Source: Roseofilum capinflatum BLCC-M114
Lineage (GTDB): Bacteria; Cyanobacteriota; Cyanobacteriia; Cyanobacteriales; Desertifilaceae
Direction: 5' to 3'
NCBI RefSeq assembly: GCF_030068505.1
Contig: NZ_JAQOSO010000079.1
Location: 119,356 to 183,355 of the forward strand
DNA length: 64,000 nt
The notes under the pieces: model-generated
Told to the model about the DNA's origin: nothing
Seen by the model: the letters and a program-made list of their open reading frames with translations, nothing else
Databases searched by the model: none
Shown: one piece after another, positions 18,542 through 27,104 of the stretch
Layout of the letters: each line of letters starts with the position of its first letter
How positions within the stretch are numbered: the stretch's first letter is position 1
Made by a program: the position numbers and the translations under genes

Positions 18542-19516
18542 ATGACCAGCAAAACTGGAGATAAAAAAGTCATTAATAAGCTTGAGCAAGATGCAATAGA
18601 ATTCTTTCTTGGTAAAGTTAGTGGCAATTTATGGCCTTATTTATACGGCGATCCTCAAGATGCTAACGATCCAGTTCGAGGTGGGATCTTGTACAATGAA
18701 GTGTTAGCTAGTGAAAAAGATTATTACCTTTATAAGTATGAGGCTCAACTCTTCCAAAGCAAAGGTCATCTTCTAACTAAAAAAATTGGTGCTAACGCAA
18801 CTTTTATTGAATTAGTCCCTGGAAGTGAGCAAAGTATACGTCTAAAAACCTTGCCCTTGCTTCGCTCTTGTCATAAATTAAAAGGATATTTAGGAATTGA
18901 TATTTCTCCCGAATTTGTGGATAAAGTTGTTGAAGTGATTCGTGCTGAACTGCCAAATATTTCGGTTGAGGGAATGGAGCAAGACTTCACTCAACTAGAG
19001 AATATACCAGAATATGAAAAACCGGTTGTTTTGTTCAAAGGCAGTACCATTGCAAATCTGAGAAGAGATGAAGTTCCCGTTTTTATTGCTCAGATTAAGA
19101 AATTAATTGGGAAACCCCACTATTTGCTGCTAGTTCATGACGCTAACCAAGATGAAGAATCTTTGATGAAGGCCTATGATACTCCAAAAGTAGCAACTTT
19201 CATCGAGAATCTTATGTTTCGTATTAACCGGGATGCCGGTACGGTGGGGATGAAACCCGGAGCATTTCGTTATCAACCAGAATGGGAACGGGAGACCCAC
19301 GATCTCAAGCATGTTTTAATAGCAACTGAATCTCAAAACATTGAAGTTCCAGGACAAATGATAGGGATTGAGAAAGGGCAGAAATTTCATACTTTTAGTT
19401 CTTTTAAATATCCTCCTGAAGTGTTTAAATCGATGATCGATTCTGTCGGCTATGAGTCGATTGATTTTATTTTAGGGGATCGCAGTCGAATGGCTGCCCA
19501 CCTTTTTCAAGGTTAG
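18542..19516 (+). CDS. EgtD-like histidine-specific SAM-dependent methyltransferase
   Basis: The 324 residues match the fold family that includes EgtD, which makes hercynine by trimethylating histidine. Motifs visible are FIELVPGSEQS (SAM-binding loop), LKGYLGIDISPEFVDKV, VVLFKGSTIANL and the C-terminal HTFSSFKYPPEVFKSMID. The family's usual partner EgtB is not adjacent. Divergent members of this family methylate other substrates, so a role in ergothioneine synthesis is only possible. The gene stands alone, flanked by an IR-containing gap and a hairpin at its 3' end. Confidence 0.82.
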   Translation: MTSKTGDKKVINKLEQDAIEFFLGKVSGNLWPYLYGDPQDANDPVRGGILYNEVLASEKDYYLYKYEAQLFQSKGHLLTKKIGANATFIELVPGSEQSIRLKTLPLLRSCHKLKGYLGIDISPEFVDKVVEVIRAELPNISVEGMEQDFTQLENIPEYEKPVVLFKGSTIANLRRDEVPVFIAQIKKLIGKPHYLLLVHDANQDEESLMKAYDTPKVATFIENLMFRINRDAGTVGMKPGAFRYQPEWERETHDLKHVLIATESQNIEVPGQMIGIEKGQKFHTFSSFKYPPEVFKSMIDSVGYESIDFILGDRSRMAAHLFQG

Positions 19517-19560
19517 AGTTTGTGTGAAAATGTTTTATAGCTATCTCTATATTATGTCTG

Positions 19561-19585
19561 TTTCAGCCGTTGAAAACGGCTGAAA
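19561..19585. terminator. Hairpin between convergent genes
   Basis: This is a perfect stem TTTCAGCCGTT-gaa-AACGGCTGAAA, 45 bp past the EgtD-like stop. It lacks a clean U-tract, so it may be a dispersed hairpin repeat doing duty as a bidirectional terminator. Confidence 0.5.
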
Positions 19586-19727
19586 CATTGGGGATGTTTT
19601 CCCTTGAAAAGCCTGAAAAATGGTTTTCCAATTACCCATGACCCATTACCCTTCTGCCGCGCGTTTCGGACTTCGTCCGACATGAGCATGTCCGTGACAG
19701 CCCAAAGCCCTGTAATGGTCTTTTGGC

Positions 19728-20315
19728 TCAAAACTGAAGATAGGGCAATTGGGCGGCTGTGGCGCGAATCGAGTCTACTCCTTGTAGGAGTTGGCCGCAA
19801 CTGTCCCATGTGCCTGTGGTAAACATTTGTTGGGCCCCAGCGCTCAGGTGAATGGGGCTGGTGTTGCCGTCCCAGGTTAAAGTCAGGGTATTGAGATCTA
19901 GGGTAAGGGTCATAGAGGGAGTTTTGGCGATCGCCCTTTGCAGGGTTTCGATGGTCTCGCTCGCAGCCGTCACACAGGGCAGTCCAATCGCCACCCCATT
20001 ACCAAAGAAAATTTCGGCAAAACTTAGCCCAATGATAGCTTTTATCCCCCAACGGGCGATCGCTTGGGGAGCATGTTCGCGACTGGAACCACAGCCAAAG
20101 TTTCCATTCACCACTAAGATTTGCCCGTCTTGATACTGGGGGCGATCGAAGGGATGTTCTCCCTGCATTTGGGCCCGGTCATCCTCAAAGACCACCTCTC
20201 CTAACCCATCGAAGGTGACACAGCGAAGAAAACGGGCTGGAATAATGCGATCGGTGTCGATATCATCGCCAATTAACGGAATTCCAGGCCCAGAAATTTG
20301 TTGAATTTGACTCAT
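19728..20315 (-). CDS. leuD: 3-isopropylmalate dehydratase small subunit
   Basis: LeuD with LeuC isomerises 2- and 3-isopropylmalate in leucine synthesis. The aconitase swivel-domain motifs are present: IPLIGDDIDTDRIIPARFLR at the start, and NGNFGCGSSREHAPQAIARWGIK near residue 73. Length (195) fits. leuC is not in the window, as is common in cyanobacteria. The 3' end faces the EgtD-like gene. A 167-bp gap upstream separates it from an RTX gene read in the same direction. Confidence 0.95.
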   Translation of the reverse strand: MSQIQQISGPGIPLIGDDIDTDRIIPARFLRCVTFDGLGEVVFEDDRAQMQGEHPFDRPQYQDGQILVVNGNFGCGSSREHAPQAIARWGIKAIIGLSFAEIFFGNGVAIGLPCVTAASETIETLQRAIAKTPSMTLTLDLNTLTLTWDGNTSPIHLSAGAQQMFTTGTWDSCGQLLQGVDSIRATAAQLPYLQF

Positions 20316-20482
20316 AGTGAGGCTCTAACGGGTACTGTGTTGACAGCGCTTTTCTCTGGACTAACCCCTATCACGAGTGGGGGCAATTTTTAAATTACCC
20401 CCTGGGGGTTAATGACCGTCAAAAACGCTATTTTTCTCTGTTCAGTTATTGTACGTCATCACCGCCAAGCGAGCTGATTTAA

Positions 20483-22108
20483 CTATGGAATGGGAGGAGA
20501 AAAGACTTCCGCACCCACTTGCATTTGAGCCGCAGACATAGAGATAAAGTTGCCACTGCTTAAGCCGCCCGTGTAATCCACCAAAACCCCTAAACTTTGT
20601 CCAGTGGCTGCAATGCGAATTAAGGTATCGTTAGCAGAACTTCCGGCTAAATTGAGACTGATGTCAAACTCCAAACTAGAGAAGGTTAAACCATCGGTCA
20701 GACCAATTAAATCGTCTGTACCATTCCAATCAAGAATTTGATCGATTAAACCGGGATTATCCGTGGCTTCATCGGTGCGGAAAACAAAGGTATCTGCATC
20801 TGCGCCACCGGTGAGTAAATCAGTACCTAGATCGCCAATGAGCAGGTCTTGTCCTGCTCCACCATTGAGCAGATCGTTGCCTTGTCCACCGCGCAGGACA
20901 TCATTACCTACGCCTCCGGAGAGTTGGTCGTTACCGAGGTCTCCGCGCAGGAGGTCATCGCCCTCTTCACCCGCGATAAAATCATCATTTTGTCCTCCTA
21001 ACAGGCGATCGCCACCGCCCCCTCCCCGTAAGTTATCATTCCCTTCATTCCCTAAAATCACCTCACTTAAGGAAGACCCAGAAACCTGGTCATTCCCATT
21101 TAACGCCCACACTCCGCCTGCATAATTGACTAAGGAGTTTGTCCCTTCTGTAGCACTCAGCACAATTACATCATCAATATCCGTAGCAATCAGACGGGGA
21201 ATAGGAAATCCTGAGTCAGGAGTGAGAGTCGGATCGCTAGGCGTTGGAGTCGGCGTGGGCGTTGGACTCGGAGGGGCTACAGGGTCACTTGGAGGCGCAA
21301 CTGGATCGCTTGGAGGTTGTCCTGGAGCTGGATTCGTCGGATTGGGATCTGTGGGGTCTGTAGGGTCTGTGGGATCTGTGGGATCTGTGGGATCTGTGGG
21401 GTCTGTGGGGTCTGTGGGATCATTGGATGCTGTCCCCACTTCTATAGCAGCAGAACCCAAAGAAAAGGTTGAACTCGCCCGACCCGTTAGGTCTCCAAAA
21501 TATATGAAATTGGAGGTGTCATAAGGATTAAACGGTAAGGGAGTAGTGGCTTGATTAAAGTTATAGTTGCGAAGAGATCCCGTTAAAATTTCGGTTCCGT
21601 CGGCTGAAAGGGTATAGTTATTCCCCTCGACTGCCAGGATATAGTTCGTCGCATTAGTCGTATCAAAATCAACAGATTCAGTGGCCGAATTAAAATCTGT
21701 AGCAGGAGCGGAAATCTTGTTCGTTTCAAAATCGAGTTCAATCTCGCTTTGACCCCCATTACTGACAGCTAGGACACTAAACCCGAACCGAGTGGGATCG
21801 GGGCTATTTTCTGAATTAATGCCCAGATTAAACGACAAAGTATAGCCATCGGTTGGATCGAGGTTGGGAAAATTGGTATTAACGGGAGCGAGTTGAAACG
21901 GTTGTAGGCTGGTTGCCTGGTAATTCGTGTAACCCACAAAGCCAGTCTCTCCATTTCCGGTAAAATCTGTATTGAGAGTAACTCGATTATTGCCTAGGGT
22001 TTCAGTGGCCGCAGTAGCTAGGGGCGGTGGCTGAACTTGTTGTAAGCTCAGTTGTCCTTGGTCAGCCGGCCGAGTCCCTAGAGTTCCGTCAAAAAGCGTG
22101 GTTACCAA
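20483..22108 (-). CDS. RTX calcium-binding protein with N-terminal beta-sandwich-like domain
   Basis: The 541-residue protein has three parts. Residues 1-225 look like a lectin/LamG-like or PEP-anchor-like beta domain (TDFTGNGETGFVGY, DGYTLSFNLGINSE, LSADGTEILTGSLR). A low-complexity linker of DPT units and PTPTPTP follows. From about 310 an RTX module carries many nonapeptides (GGGGGDRLLGGQNDDFIAG, GNDVLRGGQGNDLLNGG) and a conserved tail (LIDQILDWNGTDDLIGLTDG, GQSLGVLVDYTGG). Type I secretion is inferred from the RTX repeats. The start is a TTG at 22108 after GAGGATAG; the paralogue downstream starts with the same MVTT. A DVI/DFI-type motif precedes the RTX in both. Confidence 0.85.
   Translation of the reverse strand: MVTTLFDGTLGTRPADQGQLSLQQVQPPPLATAATETLGNNRVTLNTDFTGNGETGFVGYTNYQATSLQPFQLAPVNTNFPNLDPTDGYTLSFNLGINSENSPDPTRFGFSVLAVSNGGQSEIELDFETNKISAPATDFNSATESVDFDTTNATNYILAVEGNNYTLSADGTEILTGSLRNYNFNQATTPLPFNPYDTSNFIYFGDLTGRASSTFSLGSAAIEVGTASNDPTDPTDPTDPTDPTDPTDPTDPTDPNPTNPAPGQPPSDPVAPPSDPVAPPSPTPTPTPTPSDPTLTPDSGFPIPRLIATDIDDVIVLSATEGTNSLVNYAGGVWALNGNDQVSGSSLSEVILGNEGNDNLRGGGGGDRLLGGQNDDFIAGEEGDDLLRGDLGNDQLSGGVGNDVLRGGQGNDLLNGGAGQDLLIGDLGTDLLTGGADADTFVFRTDEATDNPGLIDQILDWNGTDDLIGLTDGLTFSSLEFDISLNLAGSSANDTLIRIAATGQSLGVLVDYTGGLSSGNFISMSAAQMQVGAEVFSPPIP
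21345..21421. repeat. 9-bp tandem repeat coding for Asp-Pro-Thr
   Basis: About eight units of GGATCTGTG/GGGTCTGTG (minus strand GAT CCC ACA) encode (DPT)8 in the linker of the RTX protein. Copies differ only at silent positions, so length can probably vary by slippage. Confidence 0.9.
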
Positions 22109-22197
22109 AGTTCTATCCTCACTAAAATATCGATGGCTATGATTTACGTTATTCCAGACTACAAGAGCGGGTGTTGAATTTCCTGCTGGTCTTAAAT

Positions 22198-22947
22198 TTA
22201 GGGGATCAGAGGAAAAAAGACATTAGAACCGACTTGTAAGTCGTTAGTTGTAATGGTCGTAAAGTTAGCCGGCCCCAAGCCTAGGGTATAGTCTACAACA
22301 ATGCCTAAGCTCTGGCCTGTCGAGCCAATCACAATTAATGTATCGTTTGCTCCTCCTCCGGCCAGGTTGCGACTGGTGTCAAAGGCTAGGTTAGAATAGC
22401 TTAAGCCATGGGTGAGGCCAATATAGTCTTGGGTAGGATTCCAGTCCAGGATCAGATCGACCAAATTGGGATTAAAGTTGGCTTCATCGGTACGGAAAAC
22501 GAGGGTATCAAAGCCGGCCCCTCCAGCCAGGTTATCTATGCCTAAATCTCCAATGAGGAAATCTTGTCCAATTCCTCCATCGAGGATATCGTTCCCTTGG
22601 CCTCCTCTGAGGCTGTCGTTGCCTGCTTCTCCAAACATCTGGTCGTCACCCAGGTCTCCTCGCAGGAGATCATCTCCGTTTTCACCAAAGAGCAGGTCTT
22701 CGTTTTGTCCTCCTAAGAGGCGATCGCCTCCTGGGCCTCCCCGCAGTTGATCGTTGTTGAGGTTACCTAAAATCACTTCACTAAGGGCCGAGCCATAGAT
22801 GGTGTCGTTTCCCGCTAAGGCCCAAAGTCCTCCCGCATAGTTAATGAGGGAATTTTGACCTGGCGTAGAATTTAAGCCAATAAAATCATTGAAATCCGTT
22901 GCTAATAGACGGGGCGGAAAAAAGGAAAAATCAGGCGTGGTTACCAT
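22198..22947 (-). CDS. Short RTX calcium-binding protein, paralogue of the next gene
   Basis: The 249 residues correspond almost end to end to the C-terminal half of the neighbouring 541-residue protein. Both share RLLATDFNDFIGLNS versus RLIATDIDDVIVLSA, NSLINYAGGLWALAGNDTIYG versus NSLVNYAGGVWALNGNDQVSG, the same number and order of RTX blocks, and the tail LILDWNPTQDYIGLTHG. It lacks the N-terminal sandwich and DPT linker. It begins with MVTT at ATG 22947. Tandem duplication followed by domain gain or loss is the simplest reading. The 251-bp gap between the genes carries no gene. Confidence 0.85.
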   Translation of the reverse strand: MVTTPDFSFFPPRLLATDFNDFIGLNSTPGQNSLINYAGGLWALAGNDTIYGSALSEVILGNLNNDQLRGGPGGDRLLGGQNEDLLFGENGDDLLRGDLGDDQMFGEAGNDSLRGGQGNDILDGGIGQDFLIGDLGIDNLAGGAGFDTLVFRTDEANFNPNLVDLILDWNPTQDYIGLTHGLSYSNLAFDTSRNLAGGGANDTLIVIGSTGQSLGIVVDYTLGLGPANFTTITTNDLQVGSNVFFPLIP

Positions 22948-23063
22948 AGTTATTCAGTAAGAATTCAGGTGTCAGCATTAGGGAGTCAGGAGCGATCGCC
23001 GACTCTGCTTAAACAGACAAGCGGCAGGTTATCCCCAGTTTAGAGGATAAGGAGGTCATTGTT

Positions 23064-23972
23064 TTAGCTTTTCATGCCTTGAGTCTCAATCCAATTGCGG
23101 ATTAACTCATTCACCTGGGTGGGGACTTCATCATGGGGACAATGGCCAGCTTGGAGGAAATGTTCGGTCAAATGGGGATAGTATTGATGGAACTTGGGGC
23201 TTCTTTCCCTGGCATTCATCCAAGGGTCAGCTTCTCCCCAAAGCACTAACAGGGGACAAGTGAGTTGTTGCAAAAGATGATCGACTTTTGCGCCGGGAGG
23301 AGTTTTGAAAACGGCAGCAAAAACATCAGGGGCCCCAACATCGCAGGAGGGGCGATAAATTTCTTCTACGAGTTGGTCAGTGACGGCGGTTTTATCGAGA
23401 TAGACTTTGAGTAGGGTTTTGCGGATGGTTGAGCGCCGACGAGCATATTGGAAGAGCCAAAAGTTAATCCCAGGTTGGAGAAATAACCAACGGGTTACTT
23501 TACCCACTGTGGCTTTGATGGGGTTGGGTGGGGTTTGGGGTTCACTCTCAGAAAAGGGCCCAGCGCTGTTGATTAAGACTAAACCTAGGGCTGACTGGGG
23601 ATATTGAGCGGCGACACAGAGGGAGGCATAACCGCCTAGGGAATTTCCGGCTAGGATGACAGGTTGACCGATGACTTCGGTAATAAAGTCATGGAGTTGC
23701 TCTCGCCAGAGGTCTCCACTATAGGTTAATTTGGGTTTACTGGAGCGCCCAAACCCTAGTAAGTCAATGGCCCACACCTGAAAGTTTTCCTGAAGTTCGG
23801 CGATGTTTTTCCGCCAGTGGTCGGTTGATGCTCCAAATCCATGGACGAGGAGTAGGGGAGGGTGTGAGGGATTGGGTTTTCCGGCTTGGGTGTAGTAGAT
23901 GGAGTGGGTGCGCCACTGCCAGTATTGACCGGTTGGGTGGGATGGGGGGTGAGATGAAACGGTGATTTGCAT
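23064..23972 (-). CDS. Alpha/beta hydrolase
   Basis: This 302-residue hydrolase has an oxyanion region LLLVHGFGASTDHWRKNI. The nucleophile elbow is GNSLGG (Ser near residue 112). The acid lies in WGEADPWM and the catalytic His in AGHCPHDEVP. The substrate is unknown; cyanobacterial relatives are plain alpha/beta-fold hydrolases or haloalkane dehalogenase-like. It ends a leftward set with tadA and the glutaredoxin gene (56 bp after tadA), suggesting co-transcription but not shared function. Confidence 0.92.
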   Translation of the reverse strand: MQITVSSHPPSHPTGQYWQWRTHSIYYTQAGKPNPSHPPLLLVHGFGASTDHWRKNIAELQENFQVWAIDLLGFGRSSKPKLTYSGDLWREQLHDFITEVIGQPVILAGNSLGGYASLCVAAQYPQSALGLVLINSAGPFSESEPQTPPNPIKATVGKVTRWLFLQPGINFWLFQYARRRSTIRKTLLKVYLDKTAVTDQLVEEIYRPSCDVGAPDVFAAVFKTPPGAKVDHLLQQLTCPLLVLWGEADPWMNARERSPKFHQYYPHLTEHFLQAGHCPHDEVPTQVNELIRNWIETQGMKS

Positions 23973-24028
23973 GGATTGGGTCTAGATATGAAGAAGTATT
24001 AATTCATGTTAATTATTGTAACGCAAGG

Positions 24029-24508
24029 TTAGGGTCTTCGTTGGGCAAACCAGGATTGTAACTGGTGGCGACAGGGAGATTCGAGAATTCCCGATAAGAC
24101 CTGAAGACGGTGGTTAGAGGCGGGGCTGTCGGGTAAATTTAAGACGGTGCGAATGGCTCCGGTTTTGGGGTCATCGACGGCATAGACAAGCTGGTGTAAC
24201 CGGGAGTGGATGATGGCTCCGGCACACATGGGGCAAGGTTCGAGGGTGACGTAGAGGGTACAGCCTTGTAAGTTCCAGGAGTTGAGGCGATCGCAGGCTG
24301 CACGGATGGCGACGATCTCAGCATGGGCAGTGGGATCGCGATCGCCTTCTTTCTGGTTTGCGCCTTCTGCCAGCAACTGTCCCTCACTATCGAGAATGAC
24401 CGCGCCTACGGGCACTTCCCCAGCTTCTCCTGCGGTTTGTGCTAACTCAAGGGCGCGAGTCATCCAATGGCGATGATGCTGATACAGGGGATGGGATAGG
24501 GGGGACAA
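24029..24508 (-). CDS. tadA: tRNA-specific adenosine deaminase
   Basis: TadA turns adenosine 34 of tRNA-Arg(ACG) into inosine. The zinc site motifs are HAEIVAI and PCPMCAGAI. The start VPVGAVILDSEGQLLAEGAN fits the family. The frame opens at a TTG (24508); the next Met lies at 24463 (MTRALELAQ). I keep the TTG because the residues before that Met (HHRHWM) match family N-termini. It lies 15 bp after the glutaredoxin gene in the same direction. Confidence 0.93.
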   Translation of the reverse strand: MSPLSHPLYQHHRHWMTRALELAQTAGEAGEVPVGAVILDSEGQLLAEGANQKEGDRDPTAHAEIVAIRAACDRLNSWNLQGCTLYVTLEPCPMCAGAIIHSRLHQLVYAVDDPKTGAIRTVLNLPDSPASNHRLQVLSGILESPCRHQLQSWFAQRRP

Positions 24509-24523
24509 GGGAATCGGGAACGG

Positions 24524-24829
24524 TTATTGGGTAAGTAGGGGATTGAGTTGTCCTTGTCGGTCTAGAGCATACAACTCATCACAGCCTCCGATGTGGCGAT
24601 CGTTAATAAAAATTTGCGGAACCGATCGCCGTCCTTGAGCGCGTTCTGCCATTTGGCTTCGAGCGGCTTCATCCCCATCAATTTTATATTCAGTATAAGA
24701 AACTCCTTTCCACCCCAATAAGAGTTTGGCGCGGATACAGAACGGGCAGGTCTGCCAAGTGTAAATTTCTACGTTTGCCTTAATCTTTTCTGACGGACGA
24801 CCTAACCAAGAATTGAGGAAATCGAGCAT
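24524..24829 (-). CDS. grxC: Glutaredoxin 3 (dithiol, CPFC)
   Basis: This small thiol oxidoreductase reduces disulfides with glutathione. The active site is TWQTCPFCIRAKLLL. The cis-Pro region SVPQIFINDRHIGGCDEL binds glutathione. The 101 residues include a 17-residue N-terminal extension (MLDFLNSWLGRPSEKIK) that is slightly amphipathic. It is the first gene of the leftward grxC-tadA-hydrolase set. Confidence 0.94.
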   Translation of the reverse strand: MLDFLNSWLGRPSEKIKANVEIYTWQTCPFCIRAKLLLGWKGVSYTEYKIDGDEAARSQMAERAQGRRSVPQIFINDRHIGGCDELYALDRQGQLNPLLTQ

Positions 24830-24966
24830 AGGGTAAAATTATTCGATTACGATACTGACTTTCATTTTAATCAAGCCTTGCTCCTTTTATGGCAAACTGA
24901 ATAAAACCCTGCTCAATCAACCGATCCATCCCCTAGGCAGATATCACCAGGAGATTTCGTAGACTA

Positions 24967-26427
24967 ATGAGCCAAAAACCGATCCTTCTTTGGTATCGTA
25001 CCGATCTGCGATCGCACGATCATCAACCCCTAACCCAAGCCCTAAAAACCGGCGCTGTGGTGATTCCGGTCTATTGTTTTGATGCTCGTTGGTTGAAAAA
25101 CACCCATTTTGGCTTTCCCAAGATGGGTGTTTTTCGCGCTAAATTTCTTCTGGAAAGTGTGGAAAATCTGCGTCAAACCTTAAGGGATCTCGGTAGCGAC
25201 TTAATTATCCGTCAAGGGTTACCGGAAAACGTCATTACTGAGTTAGCCATAACCTTAAACGCAAGTGCTGTTTACTATCATCAGGAAGTAACAGCCGAAG
25301 AAAAGTTAGTCGAAACGAAACTCCACAAAGCCTTAAGCCAGCATCAGATTAGCACCCAAGGGTTTTGGGGGGCTACCCTCTATCATATTGAGGATTTGCC
25401 TTGGGCGATCGCCGAAATTCCCGAAGTTTTCACCCCCTATCGCAAAGAAGTCGAAAAACGCTCTAGGGTGCGCCCTACTTTCTCCACTCCCGATACCCTT
25501 CCCCCCTTACCCCATCTCGATCCCGGCCATCTTCCCACCTTAGAAGAATGGGGACTCGAACACCCCCGATCTGACCCACGAGCCGTTTTATTTTTCCGGG
25601 GCGGAGAAAAAGCAGGATTACAACGGATACAAGATTATATTTGGCAGGGCAATCATCTAAAACATTACAAACAAACTCGCAATCAAATGTTAGGGGCCGA
25701 TGGTTCTTCTAAGTTTTCTCCCTGGTTAACTTTGGGTTGTCTATCTCCCCGTTTAATTTACCAAGAAGTCCAAAATTATGAATTGGAACGAGTTAAAAAT
25801 GAATCTACTTATTGGCTCATTTTTGAACTCATGTGGCGAGATTATTTTCGCTTCATTTGTACCAAACATGGGAATAAAATTTTTTATGCTTCTGGACTGC
25901 AAGGATTATCTTTTCCTTGGAAACAAGATTGGCAGCAATTTGAACGCTGGCAACAGGGGCAAACTGGATTTCCTTTAATTGATGCCAACATGAGAGAATT
26001 AGCCGCGACTGGGTTTATGTCAAATCGCGGTCGGCAAAACGTCGCCAGTTTTCTGACCAAAAATTTGGGCATGGATTGGCGTATGGGTGCAGAATGGTTT
26101 GAATCCTGCTTAATTGACTACGACCCCTGTAGTAATTGGGGGAACTGGAATTATGTGGCGGGAGTAGGGAACGATCGCCGAGGCTTTCGCTATTTTAATA
26201 TTGCTAAACAATCCCAAGAGTATGACCCCAAAGGACAATATGTCAAGCATTGGTTACCGGAACTAGCAAGTGTTCCACCGACTAAAATTCATCAACCTTG
26301 GAAGTTGTTAGCGGTGGAACAAAAACAGTTTGGCGTGCAGATGGGGGTAGATTATCCTTTACCGATGGTAGATTTAAGTGAATCGGTACAAATGAATCGT
26401 CATATTTATGAAATCACAAAATCCTAG
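24967..26427 (+). CDS. Cryptochrome DASH (photolyase family)
   Basis: This 486-residue FAD protein belongs to the photolyase/cryptochrome family. The N-terminal antenna-binding domain starts ILLWYRTDLRSHDHQPLTQA. The FAD domain shows KFSPWLTLGCLSPRLIYQEV, LMWRDYFRF, NRGRQNVASFL and DPCSNWGNWNYVAGVGND. The DASH-type GATLYHIEDLPW and the shape of the Arg-Gly-rich FAD loop favour the DASH clade over CPD photolyases. DASH proteins repair single-stranded CPDs and may act in light signalling. The ATG follows AGGAGATTT. Divergent from grxC. Confidence 0.92.
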   Translation: MSQKPILLWYRTDLRSHDHQPLTQALKTGAVVIPVYCFDARWLKNTHFGFPKMGVFRAKFLLESVENLRQTLRDLGSDLIIRQGLPENVITELAITLNASAVYYHQEVTAEEKLVETKLHKALSQHQISTQGFWGATLYHIEDLPWAIAEIPEVFTPYRKEVEKRSRVRPTFSTPDTLPPLPHLDPGHLPTLEEWGLEHPRSDPRAVLFFRGGEKAGLQRIQDYIWQGNHLKHYKQTRNQMLGADGSSKFSPWLTLGCLSPRLIYQEVQNYELERVKNESTYWLIFELMWRDYFRFICTKHGNKIFYASGLQGLSFPWKQDWQQFERWQQGQTGFPLIDANMRELAATGFMSNRGRQNVASFLTKNLGMDWRMGAEWFESCLIDYDPCSNWGNWNYVAGVGNDRRGFRYFNIAKQSQEYDPKGQYVKHWLPELASVPPTKIHQPWKLLAVEQKQFGVQMGVDYPLPMVDLSESVQMNRHIYEITKS

Positions 26428-26442
26428 GGAATAGAATAATGA

Positions 26443-26925
26443 TTAAAGTTCCTCAAATCGGTACAAAACGACCCCGGTCTGTGGATGATTATCTACGGTA
26501 GCATACCCTTTTTTGAGCATCTCGATTAACAGGCTTTCCACCTCATGAAAATCTAAACCCGTATCTACCACGGCTTGGGTAACTGAAATCTGTCCTCCTC
26601 GTGCAGCCGCAGCTTTAACCACTTTTACCTTAGCTGGTTCTGGCACTTGTTTTTCGGTTACGTCCACGACTTGACAGGGAATGGTCTGACGATCCAGTGG
26701 TACACCTGCGGGGGATAAGCCATGTTTGGCCCGATATTTGAGGTTATATTCATCAACCATGTTTGGAATAAAGATTAAGTCAATAAATTGACCGATCCCA
26801 AACAGGCCAAAGGTGCAACACCAAAGGAGTCCTGTAGCGATCTTGCCATTATAGAGGCGATGGATACCGTTGGCTCCAAACATGCCAAGGAACCAGAGGA
26901 TGTAGCTTGTACTAACCTTATTCAT
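26443..26925 (-). CDS. TM2-domain protein with C-terminal winged-helix-like segment
   Basis: The N-terminal 60 residues form a TM2 domain: SYILWFLGMFGANGIHRLYNG, then GLLWCCTFGLFGIGQFIDLIF, two membrane helices with a charged turn. A linker (PCQVVDVTEKQVPEPAKVKV) follows. The last 70 residues (GGQISVTQAVVDTGLDFHEV, LLIEMLKKGYATVDNH, VLYRF) look like a small winged-helix fold. The function is unknown. The combination is seen in cyanobacterial hypothetical proteins. Its 3' end faces the cryptochrome gene 16 bp away. Confidence 0.85.
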   Translation of the reverse strand: MNKVSTSYILWFLGMFGANGIHRLYNGKIATGLLWCCTFGLFGIGQFIDLIFIPNMVDEYNLKYRAKHGLSPAGVPLDRQTIPCQVVDVTEKQVPEPAKVKVVKAAAARGGQISVTQAVVDTGLDFHEVESLLIEMLKKGYATVDNHPQTGVVLYRFEEL

Positions 26926-27046
26926 GGGTTGAGTATAGCGAGTATAGAGGACGCAGAACCTGCTGTTTATCCTATGCTAACACGGAAAATTGTGGGAGGT
27001 TGAGGGCAATTTTGGCGATCGCCCCTTACGCCTTACCGTAAGTGCT

Positions 27047-27083
27047 TTACGATACGCTATAATCCTCAGTCTTGGGATCAACC
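27047..27083 (-). pseudogene. 14-codon remnant matching the 3' end of the VWA gene
   Basis: On the minus strand this reads VDPKTEDYSVS then a stop, nearly the same as the end of the VWA protein (VYPKTEYYSVS, stop at 28361). The two 37-bp DNA stretches (27047-27083 and 28361-28397) differ at about five positions. An in-frame stop lies just upstream, so nothing more of the gene survives. The two copies bracket the lipoprotein gene and the repeat elements. Confidence 0.6.
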
Positions 27084-27104
27084 CTTTTGCTAAATTCTTA
27101 GATC

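Noticed and set aside
21345..21421. Repeat cluster resembling a CRISPR array
   Set aside because: Units are 9 bp and continuous with no spacers; they encode DPT repeats in an RTX protein.
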